Shown here: piece after piece, positions 24,397 through 32,187 of the stretch
How positions within the stretch are numbered: the stretch's first letter is position 1
Layout of the letters: every line of letters starts with the position of its first letter
From: Streptomyces sp. NBC_00258
GTDB taxonomy: Bacteria > Actinomycetota > Actinomycetes > Streptomycetales > Streptomycetaceae
DNA: 64,000 nt
Assembly: GCF_036182465.1 (NCBI RefSeq)
Contig: NZ_CP108081.1
Location: forward strand, 5,766,001-5,830,000
Direction of reading: 5' to 3'
Program-made: the position numbers and the translations under genes
Notes under the pieces: model-generated
What the model saw: the letters and a program-made list of their open reading frames with translations, nothing else
Told to the model about the DNA's origin: nothing
The model's database searches: none

Positions 24397-25200
24397 TCCA
24401 GTGAACGCGGGTCGGAGTCCTTCGGTGTGCTGTTGCGGTTCCACCGCGAACGGGCCGGGATGACGCAGGAAGGGCTCGGCGGTCACGTCGGGTATTCCAA
24501 GTCGCAGGTGGCCATGGTGGAGCGTGGCGAGCGACCGCCCAAGGGCAAGCTGGTCGAGACCGCGGACCAGGTGCTGGGTGCACAAGGTGCACTACTGGTG
24601 TTGGCGGAGAAGGAGTTCGGGGACAGCGGGCTCCGGACCTGGACCGAGGACTACCTGGCGGAGGAGAGGAAGGCTTCCGCGCTGCACGTGTACCAGACCC
24701 ATCTGATCCCCGGTTCGCTCCAGACCGAGGCGTACGCACGGGCTGTCTACACCTGCAATCGCTACCCGACTCTGGACGACGACGAGATCGAGAAGCGGGT
24801 GGCGGCACGGCTGGAGCGCCAGCAGCTTTTTGAGCGCAAGCCCTCGCCGAGCGTCAGCTACGTACTCGAACAGAGCACGCTCACACGGCCGTTGGGCGGC
24901 CCGGCGACGCTGAAGGAGCAGCTGCACCACGTCCTCGCCATCGGCCGACTCCGCCACGTGGAGGTCCAGGTCATGCTCCACGACCGGCAGGCGCACGCCG
25001 GACTGAACGGCCCCATGATCCTGCTGGAGACAACCAAGCGTCACCAGCTCGCCTACATCGAAGGGCCGAGCGGCGGCTACTTCGTGAGCGAACATCCTGA
25101 CCTAGGGGACCTGTTCGGCAAATATGGCATTCTGCGGGCACAGGCCCTCACTCCCGAGGAGTCCGCGAAGCTGATCGAAGAGGTGGCGCGGGAGCTATGA
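24391..25200 (+). CDS. XRE regulator of the Scr1/WhiJ type
   Basis: 269 residues. The HTH spans about residues 12-65 (FGVLLRFHRERAGMTQEGLGGHVGYSKSQVAMVERGERPP). The DUF5753/Scr1 ligand-like domain follows (YQTHLIPGSLQTEAYARAV, then QLAYIEGPSGGYFVSEHPD). GTG at 24391 is chosen because GGGGAGG lies at 24379. Such proteins pair with a small DUF397 protein and act in developmental or antibiotic regulation, with antitoxin-like behaviour proposed. The DUF397 gene follows with a 4-base overlap, and a divergent small gene lies upstream. Confidence 0.92.
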   Translation: MHSSERGSESFGVLLRFHRERAGMTQEGLGGHVGYSKSQVAMVERGERPPKGKLVETADQVLGAQGALLVLAEKEFGDSGLRTWTEDYLAEERKASALHVYQTHLIPGSLQTEAYARAVYTCNRYPTLDDDEIEKRVAARLERQQLFERKPSPSVSYVLEQSTLTRPLGGPATLKEQLHHVLAIGRLRHVEVQVMLHDRQAHAGLNGPMILLETTKRHQLAYIEGPSGGYFVSEHPDLGDLFGKYGILRAQALTPEESAKLIEEVAREL

Positions 25201-25457
25201 GCACGGACCTCAACTGGTTCAAGAGCAGCCACAGCGGCGGCGAGGGCGAATGCCTAGAGGTAGCCATGCAGTGGACCAAGAGCAGCTACAGCGGCAGCCA
25301 GGGCGGCGAATGCGTAGAGATAGCCATAGCCCAGACCGCCCCCACCACCATCCACATCCGCGACTCCAAAACCCCCGCCGCTCCCACCCTCAAGGTCACC
25401 CCCACCGCCTGGTCCGCCTTCCTCCCACACGCCTCCGCGCGGCGGACGCAACCGTGA
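25197..25457 (+). CDS. DUF397 protein with duplicated N-terminal motif
   Basis: 86 residues, DUF397, the usual partner of the upstream XRE regulator (ATGA overlap at 25197). The family motif W-x-K-S-S-x-S-G-x-x-G-E-C-x-E-V/I-A appears twice: WFKSSHSGGEGECLEVA at about residues 7-23 and WTKSSYSGSQGGECVEIA at about 26-43. The rest of the domain (HIRDSKTPAAPTLKVTPTAWSAFL) is single. The protein is therefore a normal DUF397 with an extra head copy. Confidence 0.92.
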   Translation: MSTDLNWFKSSHSGGEGECLEVAMQWTKSSYSGSQGGECVEIAIAQTAPTTIHIRDSKTPAAPTLKVTPTAWSAFLPHASARRTQP

Positions 25458-25602
25458 CTCGTGATGACCAGGTCGCCCGGACCTTCGCCCCGCCCGGCGC
25501 CGCGAGCAGGCAACGCAAGCGCGGATCGTTCTTGAACTGGCTGGCGGAGGGCGGACTACCCGATCTCACGGGCCCCGTGGAGAAACCCCCTCCCGAGGGA
25601 CC

Positions 25603-26892
25603 TCATCCCTCCGCCGCCGCGCTGGGCGCCTCCCGAGGCGAGGCCGATGTCCCCGCCCCCGCACCACCCCCGTGATTCTCCGGCGCACGCAGCGAGCGAA
25701 CCTGAGGTGACAGCAGCGCCATCGCCGTAGCCCCCACCACCAACGCCGAACACCCCGCCAGAGCGGCCGCCGTGCCCACCGCCGAAGCGAGCGGCCCCGC
25801 GGCCAGCAGGCCCAGCGGGGCGAGGGCCAGGGAGCCGAACCATTCGTACGAGCTGACGCGGGAGATGATCTCCTCGGGGATCTCCCGGTGGAGGGTCGTG
25901 GTCCACAGGACGCTGAAGACGTCCGTGGAGACGCCCGCGCAGAACATCGCCAGGGCAACCGTCCAGACGGGCGCGCGCAGCGCGAGCAGGGCGATCGGTA
26001 CGGCTGCCGGAAACGTGGCCAGCACCGCCACGAGTACGGGCCGGGACACGCGGACGCGGGCGGCCAACCCCGCCCCCGCGATCGTGCCCAGCGCCTGCGC
26101 GCCGACGATCAGTGACCAGGCACGAGCCCCGCCGAAGTGCTCCTCGGCCACCAGGGGACCGAGCACGCCGACGTTGGCGTTGAGGGCCGCGACGACGAAC
26201 GCGTACTGGGCGACCACGGCCCACAGCCACTGCCGGGAGGCGAACTCCCGCCAGCCGTCCCGCAGATCGGCCCAGCCGGAGGACACCTTCCTCGGGCGGG
26301 CCGTCACCCGCAGCCCTCTGATGAGGAGGGCGCTGAGGGCGAAGGAGGCCGCGTTGAGGGCCAGCGCCCAGCCGGCGCCGACGAACGCGACGGTCACGCC
26401 CGACAGCGCGAGGCCCAGCAGCATCGAGGTGTTGGTCCCCATCTGCAGTACGCCGTTGGCCTGTTGGAGCCTCGACGCGGGCACGATCAGCGGGACCACG
26501 CCCGTCATCGCCGGCGCGAACAGCGCGGTGGCCGTCCCCGCCACGACGGCGAGCAGGCACATCGCCGCCAGGGGTGCGTGCCCGGTCAGCACCATCGCGG
26601 CGAGACCCGCGTAGGCCGCCGCCCCGAGCAGGTCGGACACCACCATGAGCCGCGAACGCGACACCCGGTCCGCGATCACACCCCCGACCAGGATGAACAC
26701 CAGCTGCGGCAGCGCCTGACAGGCCAGGACCAACGACAGTCGGCCGGGACCGGCCCCCGGCAGCTCCAGCACCGCGAAGGCCAACGCCACCCGCGCGAAG
26801 GCGTTCCCCAGCACCGAGACCGTACGAGCCGAGAACAGCAGCACGAACCGGCGGTCGCGCCAGAGTGACGGATCCGTACCGGGGGTTCTCAT
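25603..26892 (-). CDS. MFS exporter, EntS/MFS_3-like
   Basis: 429 residues, about 12 transmembrane segments (for example FVLLFSARTVSVLGNAFARVALAFAVLEL and LPQLVFILVGGVIADRVSRSRLM, with the motif-A-like GGVIADRVSR). ATG at 26892 gives an N-terminus MRTPGTDPSLWRDRRFVLLF, standard for this group. It is transcribed divergently from the PobA-like monooxygenase gene, so it may export the product of that locus. The tail is Gly/Ala/Ser-rich. Confidence 0.88.
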   Translation of the reverse strand: MRTPGTDPSLWRDRRFVLLFSARTVSVLGNAFARVALAFAVLELPGAGPGRLSLVLACQALPQLVFILVGGVIADRVSRSRLMVVSDLLGAAAYAGLAAMVLTGHAPLAAMCLLAVVAGTATALFAPAMTGVVPLIVPASRLQQANGVLQMGTNTSMLLGLALSGVTVAFVGAGWALALNAASFALSALLIRGLRVTARPRKVSSGWADLRDGWREFASRQWLWAVVAQYAFVVAALNANVGVLGPLVAEEHFGGARAWSLIVGAQALGTIAGAGLAARVRVSRPVLVAVLATFPAAVPIALLALRAPVWTVALAMFCAGVSTDVFSVLWTTTLHREIPEEIISRVSSYEWFGSLALAPLGLLAAGPLASAVGTAAALAGCSALVVGATAMALLSPQVRSLRAPENHGGGAGAGTSASPREAPSAAAEG

Positions 26893-27115
26893 GGGCGGAC
26901 ACCGTAGTGGTGGATCGCCCGAACGGCTTACCCGTATTGGCGCCGCGGAAGGCGAGCGAACAGCACTACGGGCAGCGCCCGCAGCATTGCCCGCGGGCAT
27001 CGCCGCGGGTCAATACACCCCGCATCCGCCCTGCGTGGTGATCTTGGCGATCAAGCCAGGCATTCAGGTGATTTCGGTGAGACAACCGGTTTTAGGCTAC
27101 TTAATATCTGGTTCC

Positions 27116-28327
27116 GTGACAGACGGGAAGAGTCGGCGGCGGTCGGCCGGACACGTGACCGGTGTGGTCGTCCTCGGGGCCGGGCCGGCCGGGCTCGTGC
27201 TCGGCAACATCCTTGTGGACAGGGGGATCGACTGCGTCGTCCTGGAGCGGGCGGAGCGCACGCATGTGCAGACGCGGGCGCGTGCCGGGTTCCTGGCAGC
27301 CAACACCGTGCGGATCCTGGATCAGCACGGTCTCGCCGAGGGGCTGCACCGGCACGGGCAGATCCACAGCACCTGCGAGTTCCGTACCGAGGACGGCCGG
27401 TTCCGGCTGGACTACAGCGGGTTCGGGCAGGGCGAGCGGCACACCGTCTACCCCCAACAGGAGCTGGTGTCCGACCTGCTGGCGCGGTTCCTGGACCGCG
27501 GCGGACAGATCCGATTCGGCACCGAGGCCGTGGCCGTGCGCGACGCCGACAGCGAGCGGCCCGAGGTGACCGTGCGTGAGCCGGACGGGCGGCCCGGCCT
27601 GTGGCGGGCGCGGTACGTGGCCGGCTGCGACAGGCGGCACGGCGCGGCCCGGCGTTCACTGCCGGCCGGCACGGTCCGCCACCACCGCGATCACGGCGTC
27701 ACCTGGCTCGGTCTGCTCGCCGAGGCGCCGCCCAGTCTGGACGCGGTCGGATACGCGGTGCACGAGCGCGGGTTCGCCGGGCACATGGCCCGCACCAGCG
27801 AGGTCACCCGCTACTACCTGCAGTGCGAGCGCGGCACCCCGGCCGACGCCTGGTCCGAGGAGCGGATCTGGGACGAGCTGGAGCTGCGGATGCGGGCGCG
27901 GGAGTACGGTCCGTTGCGCCGCGGACGCCTCGTACAGCGTTCCGTCGTCGACCTGGAGTCCGACGTACTCGAACCGCTGCGCCACGGCGCGCTGTTCCTC
28001 GTGGGCGACGCCGCCGGTCTGATCAGCCCGTCCGCCGCGAAGGGCGCCAATCTCGCGGTCCTGGAGGCGGAGGTCCTGGGCCGCGCCCTGATCGACGACC
28101 TCATCGTCGGGGACTCCAAGGGCCTCGACGCCTACTCGGCGCGGTGTCTGACGCACATCTGGCGTGCGCAGGACTTCTCGCACTGGATGATCGGGCTGCT
28201 GCACGGCCCGTCCGGCGCGGACGGCGAGTCGCTGTTCCACAACTCCCTGCGCCGCTCCCGCCTCACCTCGCTGCGCACCTCGCGCAGCCAGCAGGACTGG
28301 TTCGCCGAGCACTACGTCGGCGTATAG
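27116..28327 (+). CDS. PobA-like FAD-dependent aromatic monooxygenase
   Basis: 403 residues. Rossmann motif VVVLGAGPAGLVLGNIL with FAD ribose Glu in VLERAERTHVQTRARAGFL, a second FAD motif LVGDAAGLISPSAAKGANLAV, and a length near that of 4-hydroxybenzoate 3-monooxygenase (about 390). Substrate-loop equivalents RAGFLAANTVRILDQHGL and YPQQELVSDLL match PobA. The usual G-C-D-G motif reads GCDRRHGAAR. GTG at 27116 is used; GTG at 27155 would give 390 residues and is nearly as good. It is followed by a fused methyltransferase gene 107 bases on, a likely joint aromatic tailoring pathway. Confidence 0.85.
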   Translation: MTDGKSRRRSAGHVTGVVVLGAGPAGLVLGNILVDRGIDCVVLERAERTHVQTRARAGFLAANTVRILDQHGLAEGLHRHGQIHSTCEFRTEDGRFRLDYSGFGQGERHTVYPQQELVSDLLARFLDRGGQIRFGTEAVAVRDADSERPEVTVREPDGRPGLWRARYVAGCDRRHGAARRSLPAGTVRHHRDHGVTWLGLLAEAPPSLDAVGYAVHERGFAGHMARTSEVTRYYLQCERGTPADAWSEERIWDELELRMRAREYGPLRRGRLVQRSVVDLESDVLEPLRHGALFLVGDAAGLISPSAAKGANLAVLEAEVLGRALIDDLIVGDSKGLDAYSARCLTHIWRAQDFSHWMIGLLHGPSGADGESLFHNSLRRSRLTSLRTSRSQQDWFAEHYVGV

Positions 28328-28333
28328 CCCCTG

Positions 28334-28373
28334 TCCCGTCGCTGCTTCCCAATATCCCGTCGCTGCTTCCCAA
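28334..28373 (+). repeat. Tandem 19-base direct repeat after the monooxygenase gene
   Basis: TCCCGTCGCTGCTTCCCAA occurs at 28334-28352 and again at 28355-28373, two bases apart, in the spacer before the methyltransferase gene. The copies are exact, which suggests a recent duplication. Confidence 0.9.
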
Positions 28374-28434
28374 CTCAGCACCCGCGTACGTCCGTACGCG
28401 TACATCCGAACCCCGGAATGAGGATCCACCCGCA

Positions 28435-30138
28435 ATGATCACGGCATTGTCGGGCGATACGTCCCGCCTGCGCGCGACGGTCGACTTCGTCAAGGAACAG
28501 GACACCGCCACGCTGCTCCCGCTCCTGCTTCCCGGGCTCGACGGCCCGGAGCTGCGGGCCCTGGCGGAACGCTGCGGCTTCTCGCACGCGGCGCTGCTCG
28601 TCTTCCCGCCCGACGAGGCGGCGCTGGACGCCGCGCTCGCCGACTGCGGGCTCGTCGCGGACGCGCCACCGCGGCCGAGTGTCATCGTGCGCGAGCGTCT
28701 GGCCGTACGGCACAAGCGGAGTGCGGCGGAGCTCGACGTCGGCATTCTGCGCCCCGCGGTGGAGTGCCTGGACGGGGTGCGGCGCATGGTCGAGGTGTTC
28801 GCGCTGACCGTGCCGCCGGGGTCGGACCTCGACACGGTCGCCGCGCACGAGCGGGAGCAACAGCACGAGACGCATGTCGCCTTCGAGGTCGAGACGCCGG
28901 ACCCGCTGGTGCTGCGCGGCCTGTGCGCGGCCTTCGGGCGGTACGGCGCGACCCCGGACGGCGGCGGCTACAACCCTCACGAGAACGGCACGGTGTTCTA
29001 CTTCACCGCGCCCGCCGAGGCCAAGGCGGCCGGGTACCGGCGCGTGGAGCTGTACGTCCCCGGCGACCACCGTGACGTCCTCGCCGCCCACCTCGACGAA
29101 CACCGCAGGCGGCAGCCCGCCGAGACCCTGCTGCGCCTGCTGACCGGGGCGTGGACGACGCAGGCCCTGGCCGCGTTCGCGCGGCTTGAGGTGGCCGACG
29201 CGATGGACGAGGAACGAGCCGTCGGCGTGGCGGAACTGGCGCGGGACCTCGGTGCCCTCGCGCCGAACCTGGCCACCCTGCTGCGCTACCTCGCCATGCT
29301 CGGCGTGGTGAGCGAGGACCGCGACGGTTTCCGGCTCACGGACATCGGCGGGCTGCTGCGCGCGGACGCCGAAGGGTCGATGCGGGCGCTGGCGCTGATG
29401 TACGGGGGACCGTTCTACGAGTCCTTCGCCGGGCTCGACCACACCGTGCGCACCGGACAGGTCGCCTTCGAGCGGCGCTTCGGCGAGAACCACTTCGACC
29501 ACTTCGCCCGCGATCCCGAACTCGCCGGACTCTTCGACCGGTCGATGGCCGCCGGTTCACGGATGTTCGACCCACTGCCCGTCCACCCGGTCCTCACCGC
29601 GGCGGCGGAAGGAGCCACCGTGGTCGACATCGCAGGCGGCAACGGGGAACTGCTCGGCCGAATCCTTTCCGCACACCCCCGCCTGCACGGCGTCCTGCTG
29701 GAGCGCCCGCACACCGTCGAGACCGCCCGTCGCCTGCTCGGCGCGGCCGGCCACACGGAGCGGTGCGCCTTCCGGGCGGGCGACTTCGCGGACGTACCGG
29801 AGGGCGGCGACGTCTACGTCCTGTCCCGCGTCCTGCACGACTGGGACGACGACCGCTGCGTCGAGATCCTGCGCCACTGCGCCCGTGCGATGTCCGGCAC
29901 CGCCGATCTGCTCGTCGTCGAACGTGTCCTGCCCGCCGACGGCTCGGCCTCGCTGGCCACGGCCTGGGATCTGCACATGATGTGCAACGTCGGCGGCCGC
30001 GAACGGAGCGCCGACCACTACGCCCGGCTGTTCGCCGACGCGGGCCTCACCCTGGTGGACCGGGCACCGCTGCCCCTGGACGGCAGCGTGCTGCACGTCC
30101 GCAGGAGCGACCCGGCGAACACCGGTTCCAAGGTCTAG
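28435..30138 (+). CDS. Fusion protein: novel N-terminal domain plus O-methyltransferase
   Basis: 567 residues. ATG at 28435 follows GAGGAT. Residues ~235-560 are a plant/fungal-type O-methyltransferase: winged dimerisation part (LARDLGALAPNLATLLRYLAM), SAM motif VVDIAGGNGELLGRI, and catalytic-helix YVLSRVLHDWDDDRCVEIL with the general-base His. Residues 1-230 are an unassigned domain with RHKRSAAELDVGILRPAVEC, ETHVAFEVETPDPLVLRG and HENGTVFYFTAP. I do not recognise that domain; a VOC-like or ACT-like fold is a guess. It follows a flavin hydroxylase gene in the same direction, so hydroxylation followed by methylation of an aromatic substrate is the natural inference. Confidence 0.82.
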   Translation: MITALSGDTSRLRATVDFVKEQDTATLLPLLLPGLDGPELRALAERCGFSHAALLVFPPDEAALDAALADCGLVADAPPRPSVIVRERLAVRHKRSAAELDVGILRPAVECLDGVRRMVEVFALTVPPGSDLDTVAAHEREQQHETHVAFEVETPDPLVLRGLCAAFGRYGATPDGGGYNPHENGTVFYFTAPAEAKAAGYRRVELYVPGDHRDVLAAHLDEHRRRQPAETLLRLLTGAWTTQALAAFARLEVADAMDEERAVGVAELARDLGALAPNLATLLRYLAMLGVVSEDRDGFRLTDIGGLLRADAEGSMRALALMYGGPFYESFAGLDHTVRTGQVAFERRFGENHFDHFARDPELAGLFDRSMAAGSRMFDPLPVHPVLTAAAEGATVVDIAGGNGELLGRILSAHPRLHGVLLERPHTVETARRLLGAAGHTERCAFRAGDFADVPEGGDVYVLSRVLHDWDDDRCVEILRHCARAMSGTADLLVVERVLPADGSASLATAWDLHMMCNVGGRERSADHYARLFADAGLTLVDRAPLPLDGSVLHVRRSDPANTGSKV

Positions 30139-30255
30139 GAGTTGAGCCTCGTCGCACGCGGGGCGGGCGTCCGCCCCGCGTGCGCGCGTGATCGGGCGGA
30201 CGTGTCCCCGGAGTGGTGTTGCCTAGAGCGCACTCCACGACGTTGGCTATGAGTC

Positions 30256-31248
30256 ATGAAGTACACGCAGCTGGGACGCACAGGACTCAAGGTCAGCCGA
30301 CTCGTGCTCGGGACGATGAACTTCGGTCCGCAGACCGACGAGGCCGACAGCCACGCGATCATGGACGCGGCGCTGGACGCGGGGATCAACTACTTCGACA
30401 CCGCCAACGTGTACGGCTGGGGCGAGAACAAGGGCCGTACCGAGGAGATCATCGGCAACTGGTTCGCCAAGGGCGGCGAGCGGCGCGACAAGGTCGTGCT
30501 CGCCACCAAGGTGTACGGGAACATGGCCGCCGACGGCGACGCATGGCCCAACCACGACAAGCTCTCCGCGCTCAACATCCGCCGCGCGGTGGACGCGAGC
30601 CTGAAGCGGCTCCAGACCGACTACATCGACGTCTACCAGTTCCACCACGTCGACCGCCGCACTCCCTTCGAGGAGATCTGGCAGGCCATCGACGTGCTCG
30701 TACAGCAGGGCAAGATCCTCTACGTCGGGTCCTCCAACTTCCCCGGCTACAAGATCGCCCAGGCCAACGAGATCGCCGCCAAACGTGGCGGAACCATCGG
30801 GCTCGTCAGTGAGCAGTGCCTCTACAACCTCGCCGAGCGCCGCGCCGAGATGGAGGTCGTTCCGGCCGCGCAGGAGTACGGGCTCGGCGTCATCCCGTGG
30901 TCCCCGCTGCACGGCGGTCTGCTCGGCGGTGTCATCAAGAAGGAGGTCGAGGGCGGGCGCCGGGCGAGCGGCCGGGCCGCCGACGCCCTCGCCAACACCG
31001 CCATCCGCGCGCAGATCCAGTCGTACGAGGACCTGCTCGACAAGCACGGCATCGAGCCCGGCGAGGCCGCTCTGGCCTGGCTCCTCACCCGCCCCGGCGT
31101 CACCGGCCCGATCGTCGGCCCGCGCACCGCCGAGCAACTGGAATCCGCCCTGAGGGCCGTCGAACTGGAACTGACCGACGACCTGCTGACCGGCCTCGAC
31201 GAGATCTTCCCGGGCCCGGGCCCGTCCCCGGAGGCCTTCGCCTGGTAG
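30256..31248 (+). CDS. Aldo/keto reductase
   Basis: 330 residues, TIM-barrel NADPH-dependent AKR. The tetrad is visible: Asp and Tyr in NYFDTANVYGWGENKGRTEE, Lys in KVVLATKVYG, His in VYQFHHVDRR. The C-terminal cofactor segment TGPIVGPRTAEQLESALRAV is typical of the YghZ/L-glyceraldehyde-reductase-like group. ATG at 30256. A strong hairpin follows the stop. It stands apart from the methyltransferase gene (117 bases), so membership of that cluster is unclear. Confidence 0.93.
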   Translation: MKYTQLGRTGLKVSRLVLGTMNFGPQTDEADSHAIMDAALDAGINYFDTANVYGWGENKGRTEEIIGNWFAKGGERRDKVVLATKVYGNMAADGDAWPNHDKLSALNIRRAVDASLKRLQTDYIDVYQFHHVDRRTPFEEIWQAIDVLVQQGKILYVGSSNFPGYKIAQANEIAAKRGGTIGLVSEQCLYNLAERRAEMEVVPAAQEYGLGVIPWSPLHGGLLGGVIKKEVEGGRRASGRAADALANTAIRAQIQSYEDLLDKHGIEPGEAALAWLLTRPGVTGPIVGPRTAEQLESALRAVELELTDDLLTGLDEIFPGPGPSPEAFAW

Positions 31249-31260
31249 CAGCACGTGAAA

Positions 31261-31282
31261 GGGCGCCCCGGCAGGGGCGCCC
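31261..31282 (+). terminator. Terminator after the aldo/keto reductase gene
   Basis: Perfect 9-bp stem GGGCGCCCC / GGGGCGCCC, 12 bases after the stop codon. It runs directly into a long-form intergenic repeat. Confidence 0.75.
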
Positions 31283-31345
31283 TGAAGGGGCACGGGGCTG
31301 TGACATGTGCGGCTCCGCGCGTGGGCACGACCAGCCACGACGGGT
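31276..31345. repeat. Intergenic repeat, long form (copy 2)
   Basis: CCCTGAAGGGGCACGGGGCTG, then TGACATGTGCGGCTCCGCGC and GTGGGCACGACCAGCCACGACGG. Same order as copies at 4487, 32085 and 55370. Confidence 0.7.
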
Positions 31346-31379
31346 CCGCGGCCGACAGCGCGCCGACGGAGGCGGACGG

Positions 31380-31469
31380 CTACCTGCCGACCGCGGCCGC
31401 CATCGCCACCACAACGAACATCAGCACAAGAACACCGGCCATGATCCGGTTACGCGTCTTCGGGTCCAC
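31380..31469 (-). CDS. 29-residue single-span membrane peptide
   Basis: GTG at 31469 opens a 29-codon frame reading VDPKTRNRIMAGVLVLMFVV and then VAMAAAVGR, ending in TAG at 31380-31382. It is a charged head (D-P-K-T-R-N-R) followed by an 18-residue hydrophobic span and a positive end, the shape of a tiny inner-membrane protein. It lies 24 bases past the ThpR gene stop on the same strand, so it could be its last operon gene. Peptides of this type recur in Streptomyces, but I cannot assign a function. Confidence 0.6.
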   Translation of the reverse strand: MDPKTRNRIMAGVLVLMFVVVAMAAAVGR

Positions 31470-31493
31470 GCCATCGAGCGTAACCGGCCACCC

Positions 31494-32066
31494 TCACGCC
31501 CCCGCGCCGAGGGGCCACCGCCCGTGCACCTCATACCGCGGCTGCTCCCCCGGCACCCCCGAGTCGGGCAGCCGGCTCCGCATCAGGCACAGCTCGCCGA
31601 CCGTCCACCCCCGCCCCTCGAACCCGTCCAGCACGGCCACGTACGGAGCGAAGTCCGCCTCCTCCCGGCTCCGCGCCAGCGTGAGGTGCGGCCGGTACCG
31701 CCGGTGCTCCTCCCGCTCCACCCCCGCCTTCCGCCCGGCCGCCCCCGCCCGCTCGGCGAGCAGCCGCAACGTACGTACGTCCCCCGCGGCGCCCGCCCAC
31801 AACGCGCGGCCCCCGAAACGGCCGCCGCCCCGCAGGGACAGGGGGAACGGTTCAGTCCGCCGCGCCGCGCGTTCCAGCCGGACCGACAGATCCGGTACGA
31901 GTTCGTCGTCGACCTCTCCGTAGAACGCGAGCGTGAAGTGCCAGCCGGGCAGGCCCGTCCAGCGCAGCCCCGGGCCGGGTTCCGGCAGCTTCCTCAACTC
32001 GTCGACCACCGAGGCGAGTTCGGCGGTCGCGTTCTCCGGGGGCAGCACGGCGGCGAAGAGTCTCAT
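31494..32066 (-). CDS. thpR: RNA 2',3'-cyclic phosphodiesterase (2H family)
   Basis: 190 residues with the two H-x-T-x motifs of the 2H phosphoesterase fold: GWHFTLAFYG at about residue 43 and RPHLTLARSR at about 128, the expected spacing. The N-terminus MRLFAAVLPPENATAEL is standard for bacterial LigT/ThpR. These enzymes open 2',3'-cyclic phosphate RNA ends. ATG at 32066. Confidence 0.92.
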   Translation of the reverse strand: MRLFAAVLPPENATAELASVVDELRKLPEPGPGLRWTGLPGWHFTLAFYGEVDDELVPDLSVRLERAARRTEPFPLSLRGGGRFGGRALWAGAAGDVRTLRLLAERAGAAGRKAGVEREEHRRYRPHLTLARSREEADFAPYVAVLDGFEGRGWTVGELCLMRSRLPDSGVPGEQPRYEVHGRWPLGAGA

Positions 32067-32084
32067 GGCGTCACCCTGCCAGGC

Positions 32085-32155
32085 GGCCCGTAAGGGGCGC
32101 GGGGCTGCGTCGATACGCGGCTCCGCCGGGTGGGCGCGACCGGCCGCGGCGGACC
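32085..32155. repeat. Intergenic repeat, long form (copy 3)
   Basis: CCCGTAAGGGGCGCGGGGCTG, then CGTCGATACGCGGCTCCGCC and GGGTGGGCGCGACCGGCCGCGG. It separates the ThpR and MFS genes. Confidence 0.7.
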
Positions 32156-32187
32156 CGCGGACGAATGACGCGCTCCCGGCGGAGGGT

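Noticed and set aside
22047..25457. SMI1/KNR4, HTH, hypothetical, XRE and DUF397 genes taken together as a new defence island
   Set aside because: No nuclease, NTPase or toxin domain is visible, and XRE/DUF397 pairs are common regulatory genes; I kept the single observations instead.
28334..28373. Short tandem repeat considered as a CRISPR seed
   Set aside because: Only two units with a 2-base spacer; no array and no cas genes.
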